24,304 bases of DNA from Anaeromyces robustus (Eukaryota > Neocallimastigomycota > Neocallimastigomycetes > Neocallimastigales > Neocallimastigaceae). Numbering within the stretch: the first letter of the stretch is position 1; every line of letters starts with the position of its first letter. Shown one piece after another: positions 9,686-20,410 of the stretch. The translations under genes and the position numbers were made by a program. The notes below the pieces were generated by a model. It had not been told where the DNA came from, did not search any database, and was given only the letters and a program-made list of their open reading frames with translations. The stretch lies in contig MCFG01000554.1 in the NCBI GenBank assembly GCA_002104895.1, forward strand, positions 7,501 through 31,804, read 5' to 3'.

Positions 9686-10351
9686 ATGTCTTTATTCTTT
9701 TATAACGACCCAATTCAAGAAAGTGACCGTTCCATCTTAAATAATTCAGTTGTTGATGATAACAATTCTGATGATGGTAATGATTATTTTGGTAGACATC
9801 CTTTAGTTTCTGGTTTTCCTTTCTTTTATGGTTATCCTCCTTATGCTTATCATCCTGGTCATCCTATAAATCGTCAAAATTCTACTAATAATTCTACCAA
9901 TGTTAATGGTCGTCCAAAATCTACTACTTCAAAACCAAAAGCTAATCCAATGAATAAAAGACAATCTACTTATTCTAATTTATTTGACAAAGATGTCTAT
10001 AAGTTAGTTGATTTCCGTCCAAAGAATAATCTTTGTGAAGATGAAAAGAATTATTATATTCAATTAGATTTACCAGGTATGACTAAAGAACAAATAAATA
10101 TGGAAATATCTGAAGATAATATTTTAACTATTTCAGGAGAAAGACCAAATAAATATAAAACCTCAGAAAATAATAATATGAAAATTTCTAAAATGGAATG
10201 TCAATATGGTAAATTTTCTAGATCATTTAGTTTACCAGAAACAGCTGACCTTGATAAAATTCAAGCTAAAATGGAAAATGGTTCATTAGAAGTTATTATT
10301 CCAAAAGCTGAACCACCAAAAACTCAACGTCGTACTATTCAAGTTCAATAA
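9686..10351 (+). CDS. Small heat shock protein Hsp20 (copy B), 221 aa
   Basis: This is the paralogue of copy A, with the same length and architecture: a disordered Tyr/Pro-rich N-terminal arm (1-90), an alpha-crystallin domain (about 107-207) and a C-terminal IQV docking motif. It differs from copy A at about ten residues. Nearly all lie in the first 80 residues (E8D, N24D, an altered acidic run around 29-33, an altered Thr/Asn run around 68-72, T79S), and only Ile183Leu is in the domain. The roughly 30 nt after the stop codon and about 110 nt before the start also match copy A, so whole gene units were duplicated in inverted orientation. Near identity of the domain and 3' end beside a diverged N-terminus suggests a recent duplication or ongoing gene conversion. 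It is probably a cytosolic holdase induced by heat. Confidence 0.95.
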   Translation: MSLFFYNDPIQESDRSILNNSVVDDNNSDDGNDYFGRHPLVSGFPFFYGYPPYAYHPGHPINRQNSTNNSTNVNGRPKSTTSKPKANPMNKRQSTYSNLFDKDVYKLVDFRPKNNLCEDEKNYYIQLDLPGMTKEQINMEISEDNILTISGERPNKYKTSENNNMKISKMECQYGKFSRSFSLPETADLDKIQAKMENGSLEVIIPKAEPPKTQRRTIQVQ

Positions 10352-11595
10352 ATTTAAATTATAGAGAGAAAAAAAAATAATTTTTTCTTTTATTTTTTTA
10401 ATCTATTAGATTATATTATATATATTATTACATAAAGAAAAAAAAATTATTTTTTTTTTAAAAAAAAAAGAACTTTATAATTTAAATTTATTTTATTGAA
10501 CTGTAATTTAAAAAAAAAAAGTATTTATTGAAATCAAAAAATTAAACAAAAATAAAATATATATGTTTAAGATATTAATAATATCTAAATATCTATCTTT
10601 ATATACCAATTATTTATTATTATAAATAAAAAATAACAAAAACCTATTTATTATATTTGTATATAAATTACAACATATTTATTAAAAAGTAAAATTAAAT
10701 ATAAAATAAAAAAATATATAAAAATATCAAAAAATATAAAAATATAAAAATAAAAATAAAAAAAATAAATTATTTGCATTTTAAAAAAAAAAAAAAAATT
10801 AATATAAAAAAATAAAAAATATTAAAAAAAAAAAAAAAAAATAATGATGTTCTTTATTGTTTTATTTTAAGTGTATTTTTTTATATTTCTATTTTTTTAT
10901 ATTTCTATTTCTATTTATTAATAATAATATCTACTATAACTTTTTTTATTAAGATATGTAAATATCTGTAATAAAATTTGATTATTATTATTATTATTAT
11001 TATTATTTTATATATTTATTAATTTACTTATGTTCATATATGTTCATGTATGGTCCATGGATATTATATTATTTATCTTTATACTACTTATTATAGGTAA
11101 TATTTTTTGTTTCAACATCTATGTTTTAATTTAAAAATTTATTATTTTTAAATATAAATAATGTCACAATTTTTTAATTTTAGTTTTAATAATAATAATA
11201 ATAAATAATAATAATAATTATAATAATAATAATAGTTATTTTAGTTAATAATAATAATTTTTATTTTTATTATTCTTATTATTATGATATATTTGAAATA
11301 TATATATATTTATTTTAATACTTTTTTTTTTGTAATTATAAAAAATAATAATAATAAATAAGAGGGAAAAAAAAAGAATAAAGAAAATAATCATAGATAA
11401 TAATAAATAAATATATATAATTATATAATATTGGGTAAATATAAAAAGAAAAAAAAAGAAAAAAAATTCTATTCAATAAAATTAAATTTCTTAATAATAT
11501 ATATAGAAAAAAAAAATTTTTTTTTATTTTTAATAACACTTCACTTTTTCTTACATACATACATACACGCACACTTTTATTAGGTTATAAAGGGG
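10352..11595. other. AT-rich intergenic region between Hsp20 and tRNA
   Basis: The first roughly 20 nt mirror the 3' flank of Hsp20 copy A. The rest is homopolymers, AAT trinucleotide runs (about 10981-11007 and 11191-11235) and TA runs. A 78-codon minus-strand frame at 11336-11572 is low complexity (Phe, Tyr, Ile, Leu) and is not called as a gene. Confidence 0.75.
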
Positions 11596-11604
11596 AAAAA
11601 AAAA
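11596..11604 (-). terminator. RNA polymerase III terminator (T9) of tRNA-Ala
   Basis: A run of nine T on the minus strand starts 9 nt after the tRNA 3' end. This is the standard pol III stop signal, although T runs are common in this DNA. Confidence 0.7.
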
Positions 11605-11612
11605 TATATTAA

Positions 11613-11684
11613 TGGAGTTGGCGGGAATCGAACCCGCGGCTTCTCGCATGCGAAGCGAACACTCTACCACTGAGTTACAACCCC
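11613..11684 (-). tRNA. tRNA-Ala, anticodon CGC
   Basis: A 72-nt cloverleaf folds completely. The acceptor stem is GGGGTTG/CAACTCC, the D stem ACTC/GAGT and the anticodon stem TTCGC/GCGAG with loop TTCGCAT; the T arm is GCGGG-TTCGATT-CCCGC, and the discriminator is A. The anticodon CGC reads GCG. The G3:U70 pair, the main identity element for alanyl-tRNA synthetase, is present and supports alanine independently of the anticodon. There is no intron and CCA is not encoded. Box B (GGTTCGATTCC) is perfect. Box A has A instead of G at position 10, compensated by U25. A T9 terminator follows. The gene is isolated in low-complexity DNA. Confidence 0.97.
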
Positions 11685-13252
11685 ATCATGGAATGGTAAA
11701 TTTTAATTGTATTATATATTTTTGAAATGTGTATTTTGATATTTTTTTTTTCAACATATATATAATATATATTGATTTTATATTCTTATTAATTAATTTG
11801 TAAAAAAAAAATATAAAAAATAAAAAAAAATAAAAAAAATAATTTTACATTTTAAAAAGAATCAAAAAAAAATAAGGAATATATATATATATATTAAGAA
11901 TAAAAAAAAAATCTTTTATTATTGGTTTTTTATTTTATAAAAACCAATAATAATTTTTCAATCTATAATTTTTAATCTATTTAATTTAATAAATATAATT
12001 TAATTTATATATAATAAATTTTAATCATATTTAAATTTTTTAAAATTTTTTTTTTTTTTTTAAATTTGACAAATTAATTTTATAATAATAAATAATTATT
12101 AATTATAGTTAAGTTTTTGTTAAGTACATAGTTATAAAAAATTTATTTTTAAATATAAAATATAGATAAATCTTTTTTAACTTTCTCTGTTATTCATTTT
12201 TTTTTAAATTTAATAAAGAATGTATTAAAAAAAATGCAAAAGATTAAAATAAAATAAAATAAAAAAGAAAAGAGAATAAAAAAATAATAATTATAATATT
12301 TAAATAAATAAAAAAATTAAAAATATTTTATATATATACAATAACAACAACAACAACAACAACAAAAAAAAAAAAACGAAATAAAAAAAAATTTTCATAT
12401 GAAAATTAAAAATTTAAAAATTATTTGTTTTATTTTTATTTTTATTTTATTTTTATTTTTTTTTATATTTTATTTATCCCCATTCTAATCATTTTTATTT
12501 TTATTCGTTTAATTAAATAATAAAGTTAAAACAAAACAAACAAAACAAAAACAAAAACAAAAAACAAAAAACACTTTATATTTATATAAGGGAAGGATAA
12601 AATAATAAAAAAAAAATAGTTTTTTTTTTTTTTTATATAGATAAAATTTTATTGTTTATTGTTATTTATTTTTTATTTTTTAGTTTTAGTTTTAGTTTCA
12701 CATATTTATATTTATTTATACTAAATTTGCACTTATTTTTATTATTTTTTTTTTTTTAAATTAAATTATTTTAATTTAAAAATATCTATATAATGAAAAA
12801 AAAATATTTATATATATATTTTTTTTTCTTTTTTTCTTTTTCTTTTTTTTTTTTACTATTTTTTCTTTTATATTTTATAAATTTTTTTTTTAAAACTACT
12901 AAGAATAAAATATTATATCTATATACTTTAATTTTTTTTTTCTTTTTTCTTTTTCTTTTTTTTCCTTTCTTTCTTTCTTTTTATATACATATATATTATA
13001 CTAATTTAACATATATATAGTTAATAATAAAATTTTATTTTTATTATTAACTATTATTTGTTAAAAAAGTATATAAAATATATGATTTTTTTTTAGAAAA
13101 AAAAAGGCAAAAAAAAAAAAAATAATATGTTTATATATATAAAAAAAACTTAACTTAAAAAAATAATATAAATATAAATAAAAAATTTTGCACTAGTTTG
13201 TTTTACTTAAATATAAATATACTAAATAATATAATATATATTTTTTTCTTTT

Positions 13253-13285
<33 letters not shown>

Positions 13286-13803
13286 TGTGATTTTTTGTAT
13301 ATTTAATTGGATTTGTTTAAAGTTAAAATATGAATAATATGAATATTATGAATAATAATAATAATAATTATAATAATAATAATAATAATATGAATAATAA
13401 AATAATATTTAAAATGTTATATTTAAAAAATTTAATAAAAATATAGAAATATATAGTATAAAATTTTGTTTAAATATATTTTTGTTTATAATAATATATA
13501 TAATTCTTTTAATGTAATATAATAATTGGATATGTGTATAATGTGTTAATGTGTGTGTGTGTATTATAAATATTTTGTTATTGTATTGTTAACTTAAAAA
13601 AATAATTAATAATATATATTTTTTATATTTTATATATATATATATATTTATTTTTTATATTTATTTTTATTATTACCGTTATTATTGATTATTATTATTA
13701 TTATTATTTATTATTATTTATTATTAATAATTTTTTTTATTATTATTTATTTATTTATTGATTGATTAATTAATTGATTGATTATTTATCATTAAATTCA
13801 AAC
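11685..13803. other. Long AT-rich intergenic region
   Basis: No convincing gene is seen in 2.1 kb. It holds a (CAA)n run (12341-12364), a CAAA-rich tract (12531-12570), a T run (13254-13284), an Asn-codon-like AAT stretch (13330-13400) and T-rich 3' flank of the first permease. A 75-codon plus-strand frame at 12793-13020 is almost only Phe, Leu, Ile, Tyr and Lys from T/A runs and is rejected as a gene. Confidence 0.75.
12531..12570 (+). other. CAAA-rich leader-like tract without a gene
   Basis: The AAAACAAAACAAACAAAACA pattern resembles the 5' leaders of both Hsp20 genes and stands out from the A/T background. No coding frame follows, so it may be a gene relic, an unannotated transcript start, or just a simple repeat. 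Confidence 0.3.
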
Positions 13804-15264
13804 TTAATAGATAAGGAAGAATTTGACAACGAAAATTATTGAAATAATATAAGTAACGATAGGAACTTCTTTGAATTTACCAGTGAAAACTTTAATAATT
13901 GTAAAAGAAATCATAGCAAGACCAATAGCATGTCCAATGGAACCGGAAATTGGCATAGCAATAAGCATAATAGTAACTGGAACACTAACAGCAAAATCAT
14001 CAAAATCAACCTTCTTAAGACCAGACATCATAAGAATACCTACATAAATAAGTGCAGATGAAGTAGCAGCAGCTGGAATAATAGCAGCAAGTGGAGCAAG
14101 GAAAATACAAATAAAGAAACAAAGACCACAAATAAGTGAAGTAAGACCAGTACGACCACCAGCAGCAATACCTGAAGCAGATTCAATAAAAGTAGTAACA
14201 GTAGAAGTACCAGTACATGAACCAACAATAGTACCAACAGAATCAGCAATGAAAGCTTCCTTCATATTTGGCATATTACCTTCTTCATCAACCATACCAG
14301 CACGAGAAGCTGTACCAACTAAAGTACCAATAGTATCAAACATATCAATAATACAGAAAGTAATGACAAGAGTAATAGCAGTAAACCAACCCATTTCAAC
14401 AAGACCACCGAAATTAAATCTAAAGAGAGTTGTATTAAACATATCACCAAAGGCTGGAAGGAATGAAGCATCTTTAAGAGAAGCAAATGGATTATTATGA
14501 AGGAAAAGATAATCACCAATCCAATAGAAAACGGAAGAAAGAAGCATACCAATAATAACTGAAGCTTTAACATTCTTATAAGCAAGAATAACAATGATAA
14601 ATAAACCAAGGAACATAGTAAGAACAGAAAGAATCATTGTAGCATAAGCATCAGTCATAGTATCTCTAGCAAAATTAGCAGTAAGAGAACCAAAGAAATC
14701 TTTCATAACAAAGAATTGATGATCTTTATTAGCAATGTAAACATTACTACCAAAACCAATATTAAGAAGCATAAGACCAATACCTGGAGTAATACCAAGT
14801 CTTATACCAAGTGGAATAGCTGTAACAATTTTATCTCTAATATTGAAAATAGAAAGAATGAAGAATATAATACCTTCAACAAGAACAATACAAAGCATAG
14901 CTTGGAAACATTCAACATAACTCATTTTAGTCATAGCCATAAGGTTAGCAATAACAGTAGCCATAAAAGAGTTAAGACCCATACCTGGAGCAAGACAGAA
15001 AGGTTTATTAGCAAGGAAAGCCATAACTAACATAGCAATAAATGATGAAATACAAGTAGCAAGAAAAACACCATTCCAAAGTGGTTGACCACCTTCTTTA
15101 TAATTAGTAAGAATATTTGGGTTTAAGGCAATAATGTAAGCCATAGCCATGAAGGTAGTAAAACCACCAATAATTTCAGTTTTTACGGAAGAATCATTAT
15201 CTTTGATTTTAAAAATTTTATCAATAGCTTTTTGATTCTCTTTTTCAGGCATAATATCAGACAT
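13804..15264 (-). CDS. AzgA/PbuG-type purine permease (paralogue 1), 486 aa
   Basis: This is a membrane symporter predicted to import hypoxanthine, adenine or guanine with protons, from the AzgA branch of the NCS2 family. About 14 hydrophobic segments fit the 7+7 inverted-repeat fold. Family blocks are visible: GGFTTFMAMAYIIALNPNIL in TM1 (33-52), KPFCLAPGMGLNSF near TM3 (87-100), IDMFDTIGTLVG in TM8 (306-317) and FIESASGIAAGGRTGLTS near TM10 (359-376). Asn98, Asp307/Asp310 and Glu361 sit where substrate-binding residues lie in characterised AzgA proteins. The length fits bacterial members better than the longer filamentous-fungal ones, and the C-terminal half (SALIYVGILMMSGLKKVDFDD) reads like Firmicutes PbuG/PbuO. 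No intron is seen. The start has the context TTTCAAAATGTC. A paralogue in the same orientation lies 3.6 kb upstream. The substrate is inferred from the family. Confidence 0.95.
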   Translation of the reverse strand: MSDIMPEKENQKAIDKIFKIKDNDSSVKTEIIGGFTTFMAMAYIIALNPNILTNYKEGGQPLWNGVFLATCISSFIAMLVMAFLANKPFCLAPGMGLNSFMATVIANLMAMTKMSYVECFQAMLCIVLVEGIIFFILSIFNIRDKIVTAIPLGIRLGITPGIGLMLLNIGFGSNVYIANKDHQFFVMKDFFGSLTANFARDTMTDAYATMILSVLTMFLGLFIIVILAYKNVKASVIIGMLLSSVFYWIGDYLFLHNNPFASLKDASFLPAFGDMFNTTLFRFNFGGLVEMGWFTAITLVITFCIIDMFDTIGTLVGTASRAGMVDEEGNMPNMKEAFIADSVGTIVGSCTGTSTVTTFIESASGIAAGGRTGLTSLICGLCFFICIFLAPLAAIIPAAATSSALIYVGILMMSGLKKVDFDDFAVSVPVTIMLIAMPISGSIGHAIGLAMISFTIIKVFTGKFKEVPIVTYIISIIFVVKFFLIY

Positions 15265-16639
15265 TTTGAAATATTTTTTTTTTATTTAAATAAATAATAA
15301 TAAGTAAATACTATTTTTTTTTTTTGAATAATAATAATAAATAAAAAGAAAAGTTAATTAGAAAATATAAATTATTATATAAAATGAATAAATAAATGTT
15401 TATTATAAAATTTTATTATACATTAATAAATTTAACAAATTTATCTAATAATTATTATCTTTTACTCTTTACTTTTAATATTTTTAAATTTAAATTATAT
15501 AATTTATAATTATTGAAAAAAAATAATAAAATCACTATCAATTATATTTATTTTGTTCAATTATTTAATTAATTGATGTATAATTTATATTTATAAATTT
15601 TTTTATTTTTATTAATTTTTATTATTTTTATTATTAAAACTATTTAATTTTATCGTTTATATCGTTTTTGTTCGTTTAATTTATTTCAATATATATTATT
15701 GTTGTGGTTTTGTTTTGAATGAAAACTTTAATATTTATTTGATAATAAAGATAAAAAATATATATATATAATTACTTTATTTTTTGAGGATTTCGCTTTA
15801 TTTTTAAATTAAGTTTTTTTTTTTTTTTCAACACTCTATTTTTTCTTTCTTAGTAGTTAAAAAAAAAGTAAATTATAAATTCTTAAATAATACTTTTTTT
15901 TTTCTTTTCAATAATTGAAAAAAAATAATATACTTTATATTATACAATACTTTTTTTGTAAAGAGAAAAAAAAAAAAAAAAAAAATAAAGTATTTTTAAT
16001 TTATGTTTTAAAAAATATTTTTATTGATATATCCATTTATTTCATTATAACATTTATTTATTTTTTTATTTATTTATACATTTATTTTATGGCTAATCAA
16101 TTTGTAGAGAAACATTTTATTCAATATATAAAATATTTTAAAAAATAAAAATTTTCCAATATATTTAAGTTAAGTGATACAATATGTAAAATATAATGTA
16201 ATATATGTTAATACATTAAATAATAAATATTGTATTTGATTTGTATAATATATAATATATAATAATTATTATATTGTTATTTATATTATAATATATTATA
16301 ATAATATTATTATATTTAAATAATAATAATATTGTGTAATTTTATTATTATTCATTCTTGTTGAAATTTTTTATTATTTTATTTTTTTTTTTGTATTTAT
16401 TTTTTTTTATTATTGTACAACATTTATTTTATTAAATATTATTATTATCGTTATATTAAAAATATTTTTTCAATGTATTTATTTATTTATTATATAATAT
16501 TTATTTAGTTATTATATAATATTTATTTATTTATTTATTATACTTTTCATGAAATAATAACAATATTTTTTTTTATTTTTATATAAAAATTTTATTTTAT
16601 ATATATTTTTATTACTTAATTTGTTTATATAACAACAAA

Positions 16640-16719
16640 ATAGATAAACAGATAAATAGATAAATAGATAAATAAATAAATAAATAAATAGATAAATAAG
16701 TAAATAAATAAATAAAAAA

Positions 16720-16750
<31 letters not shown>

Positions 16751-16755
16751 ATATA
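16640..16755. repeat. Compound (AGATAAAT)/(AAAT) microsatellite
   Basis: Tetranucleotide units GATA/AAAT shade into pure AAAT, with an AAAA interruption near 16716. The long Ile/Phe/Tyr/Leu frame on the minus strand is an artefact of the repeat. Confidence 0.85.
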
Positions 16756-17546
16756 ATAAAGAATAAATAAATTATTATCATTATGATAATTTTATTTTTT
16801 AATTATTTTTTTAATTATATTTTATTATAAAATAAAGTTTTAACAAATTTTAAATTTAGTTAAAAATATTTAATTTATTTTAATATATTATTGAATATAT
16901 TATATAATATATTATTATATTAAATATTTTAAAACTTTAAAAATATTTAATAAAAAATATTAAAAAAAAAATATTAAAAAAAAAAAAAATTAATTATATT
17001 TTAATATATAATTTAATTTATCAATAATAGTAAAAAAAAAAAATAAAATAAGATAATTGATAAAATAATAAAATACATTATTATTATTAAAATAATAATA
17101 ATAAATAATAATAAATAATAATTTATAAGATTTATGTATAGATTAAAGTTAAAGATAAGGAAAAAAAAGTATTTAAAATAAACTTAATATCAAATAATCA
17201 AAATACATAAACCATATAATAGAATTATTATTATTATATTATTATTATAATTATATTATTGTTAGTGTTAGTATTAAATAAATATTTTTTAATTATCAAA
17301 ATAATATTATAATAATGTATAAATAATCATTAATATTTATGTTATTATTATATTAAAAAATTATGTGGATTTTTTTAAAAAAAAATAATGTAATAAGGTT
17401 AATTTTTATAAAAAAATTATATTTTTGTGGATATTTTAATAATAAATATATTAATTATAAAATTATATATAAAATACACAATAATTAAATATATCATAGT
17501 AAATTAATAAAATTATAATATTACGAAATTATTAAAGAATAATATA

Positions 17547-17548
<2 letters not shown>

Positions 17549-17608
<60 letters not shown>
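17549..17608. repeat. (AAAT)n microsatellite, about 15 units
   Basis: About 60 bp of perfect AAAT repeat, the same unit as the long array at 8853 and the mixed array at 16640. Confidence 0.9.
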
Positions 17609-17610
<2 letters not shown>

Positions 17611-18630
17611 AATATATATATATATATAAAATAAAAACTTATTAAATTACCCATTAGAATAAGGATAGTTTTATTATTACCATTAATACTCTTGGAAAGG
17701 CTGATTTTCAATGATAATAATGAACAATATATAAAATATTTTTTAATTGTATGGTTGTATTGTTATTCATTTTAATTCATTATTTATTATAGACATGAAT
17801 ACTATGTTATTTGTATAATTCTTAATAGCAACCTATTATAATAATAGATGTTTTCAAAATAATATATAAAAAGATTAATTATTTCTAATAACCATTAAAT
17901 GGTTAAATCATAAAGATAATTAAATTTTTTTTAGAAATTAAAAATAATTAACCTTTAAATAGAAAAATAGCAAAAAATCATAAAACTATTATACCATTTT
18001 ATTATAAAATTAAAGATGAATATAAATAAATATTTTGTATATAAATATAATTTTTTTAAAAAAAAAGAAGAAAAGGAAAGCAAAAAAAAAAAAAAGAAGT
18101 TTTTTTACTGTATAATTTTTTTGCATTATAATTTTTTTTTAACAGCAAAAGATCAGTAATCATTTTATTTATTTGATTTGATTTTATAATAATTTTTTAA
18201 TATTTTTATTTTTTATTTTTTTTTTAAAAATAAATATTTTTTATTAAAAATTATACTTAAAAAATATTTAATCAATAAATCAATAAATCAATAAATAAAT
18301 AAATAAATAAGAAATTCACATATACCATTGTTTATATTCTTTCTATATTTTTCTATATATATATATATTATATTTTTTTATATATATATTATATTTTTTT
18401 TTTATTATATATATAATAAAAAAAATTTATTTTCTATTTTTAATTGTTAAATATGATTTGAATCTTGAATACTAAACATGGTATATTATAAATAATAATT
18501 GTAATGCTTGTTTTTTTTTTTTTTTCATTTTTTTATATAATTTTTATAATATTGAGTAAATTAGATAAATATAATAAAATAGTGTATTATATATAATGTA
18601 TTATATATTAATTGTTTAAATCGTTTATAT

Positions 18631-18830
18631 TCTTTTTTATATTTTTTTTCCTATATTTTTTTCTATACCTTTTTTCTATATTATTTTTACTATGATTTTT
18701 TACTATTATTTTTTCCTATATTTTTTCCTATATTTTTTTTTCCTATATTTTTCCTATATTTTTTTTCCTATACTTTTTTTTTTTTTTTTTTTACATATTA
18801 TTTTTTCTATATTTTTTCCTATTTTTTTTA
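18631..18830 (-). repeat. Degenerate TATAGGAAAAAA repeat in the 3' flank of permease 2
   Basis: About ten units of a 10-14 nt motif, TATAGGAAAAAA on the minus strand, lie in the 200 nt just after the stop codon of the second permease. Units vary in A-run length and some have TATAGAA. The mRNA 3' UTR would be purine-rich. Function is unknown; it may be a simple slippage product. Confidence 0.7.
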
Positions 18831-18859
18831 TTATATATTATTATTAAATCTTTTTTTCT

Positions 18860-20410
18860 TTAATAGACAAGGAAGAATTTTACAAGGAATAGTATTGATA
18901 TAATATAAGTAACAAGAGAAACTTCATTGAAATTACCAGTGAAAACTTTAATAAAAGTACTAGAAACCATTGCAAGACCTATACCGTGACCAATTGAACC
19001 AGAAATTGGCATAGCAATAAGCATAATAGTAACTGGAATACTTATAGACATATCATCAAAATCAATTTTTTTAAGACCAGACATCATAAGAATACCTACA
19101 TAAATAAGAGCAGATGATGTAGCAGCAGGTGGAATAATAGCAGCAATTGGTGCAAGGAATATACAAAGGAAGAAACAAATACCACAAATAATAGCTGTAA
19201 AACCAGTACGACCACCAGCAGCAATACCAGCAGCAGATTCAATGAAAGTTGTAACAGTAGAAGTACCAGTAAAAGCACCTACAACAGTACCAATAGAATC
19301 AGCAATAAAAGCTTCTCTCATTTTTGTTATATTACCATTTTCATCTACTAAACCAACTCGATCAGCTGTACCAACTAAAGTACCAATAGTATCAAACATA
19401 TCAATAATACAAAAAGTAACAATAAGAACAATAGCAGTAAACCAACCCATTTCAGCAATTCCATCAAAATTAAATCTAAAGAATGTTGTTTTATACATAT
19501 CACCAAAAGCTGGAAGAAAAGATGTATTAGAAAAGGCTTCAAATGGATTAGCATCAAGAAAGATATATTGACCAGCCCAATTGAAAACAGAAGCAACAAG
19601 TATACCAAGAATAACAGAAGATTTAATTGCTTTATCAGCAAGAACAACAATAGCAAATAAACCAATAAACAAAGTAAGAACTGATAGTACCATAGTAGAA
19701 TAAGCATCTTTCATAGTATCTCTAGCATAATTAGCAGTTAAAGCACCAAAGAAATCTCTCATTATAAAGAATTGTTCAAAATTAGAATTAACAATATAAA
19801 TATTACTACCAAAACCAATATTAAGAAGTAGAAGACCAATACTTGGTGTAACACCCAATCTTATACCAAGTGGAATGGATTTAACAATTTCATCTCTAAC
19901 ATTAAATATAGAAAGAATGAAAAAGATTATACCTTCAGTAAGAACAACACAAAGCATCGCTTGAAAACATTCAAGATAACTCATTGTTGTCATAGTTACT
20001 AAATTACCAATAATAATTGCCATAAAAGAATTAAGACCCATACCAGGAGCAAGACAGAAAGGTTTATTAGCAAGAAAACCCATAACCATCATAGCTATAA
20101 AAGAAGAAATACAAGTAGCAAGAAAAATACCATTCCAAAGATCGTTACCACCATTACCATAATTAGAAAGAATATTTGGATTAAGAGCAATAATATATGC
20201 CATAGACATGAAACTAGTAAGACCACCAATAATTTCCGATTTTATATTCGTATCATTTTCTTCTAATTTAAAAACTTTATTCATAATTTTAACAATTTTT
20301 GAGTCCTCTTCATTCTCAAAATTCGTAGATTTAATAATATTATTTCCCTCCTCAGTTCCTTCAATAGGTTTTGAGCCCTCTTCAATTGCTTCAAGAGACT
20401 TTTTAGACAT
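18860..20410 (-). CDS. AzgA/PbuG-type purine permease (paralogue 2), 516 aa
   Basis: A second NCS2/AzgA purine symporter, about three quarters identical to paralogue 1 by eye. All signature blocks are conserved: TM1 GGLTSFMSMAYIIALNPNIL, KPFCLAPGMGLNSF (Asn127), IDMFDTIGTLVG and FIESAAGIAAGGRTGFT. It adds about 30 residues at the N-terminus that are acidic and Ser/Thr-containing (residues 1-40, with a near-repeat EAIEEGSKP/IEGTEEGN). This may be a cytosolic regulatory or turnover tail and is not present in paralogue 1. Differences in the loop around 180-260 and in TM8 flanks (TASRAG versus TADRVG) could change affinity or specificity. The start is the first Met, in the shared context TTTTCAAAATGTC. 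The two genes are a tandem direct duplication. No intron is seen. Confidence 0.95.
   Translation of the reverse strand: MSKKSLEAIEEGSKPIEGTEEGNNIIKSTNFENEEDSKIVKIMNKVFKLEENDTNIKSEIIGGLTSFMSMAYIIALNPNILSNYGNGGNDLWNGIFLATCISSFIAMMVMGFLANKPFCLAPGMGLNSFMAIIIGNLVTMTTMSYLECFQAMLCVVLTEGIIFFILSIFNVRDEIVKSIPLGIRLGVTPSIGLLLLNIGFGSNIYIVNSNFEQFFIMRDFFGALTANYARDTMKDAYSTMVLSVLTLFIGLFAIVVLADKAIKSSVILGILVASVFNWAGQYIFLDANPFEAFSNTSFLPAFGDMYKTTFFRFNFDGIAEMGWFTAIVLIVTFCIIDMFDTIGTLVGTADRVGLVDENGNITKMREAFIADSIGTVVGAFTGTSTVTTFIESAAGIAAGGRTGFTAIICGICFFLCIFLAPIAAIIPPAATSSALIYVGILMMSGLKKIDFDDMSISIPVTIMLIAMPISGSIGHGIGLAMVSSTFIKVFTGNFNEVSLVTYIISILFLVKFFLVY

Larger units (their letters stand above)
15265..18859. other. 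Low-complexity DNA between the two permease genes
   Basis: No gene was found in 3.6 kb. About 15655-15722 is CAAA-rich on the minus strand and may be part of the leader of the downstream permease. The rest holds A and T runs, AGATAAAT and AAAT microsatellites (about 16640-16755, 17549-17608) and TA runs. Two short stretches look slightly coding-like (16088-16147, 19 codons; about 17645-17780), but neither is long enough to identify. Confidence 0.7.

Noticed and set aside
12793-13020. 75-residue plus-strand frame beginning MKKKYLYIY
   Set aside because: The sequence is T and A runs; the composition is Phe, Leu, Ile, Tyr, Lys with no domain and no conserved context.
13330-13445. 39-codon Asn-rich plus-strand frame
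   Set aside because: It is an AAT microsatellite with interspersed ATG, without upstream or downstream gene structure.
15740-15754. Paired GATAA sites upstream of permease 1, as possible nitrogen-regulated GATA-factor sites
   Set aside because: GATAA is frequent by chance in DNA of this composition, and no similar pair stands out upstream of paralogue 2.
16088-16147. 19-codon frame MANQFVEKHFIQYIKYFKK
   Set aside because: Slightly coding-like, but too short to support; part of its sequence recurs at about 17726 as an AT-only string.
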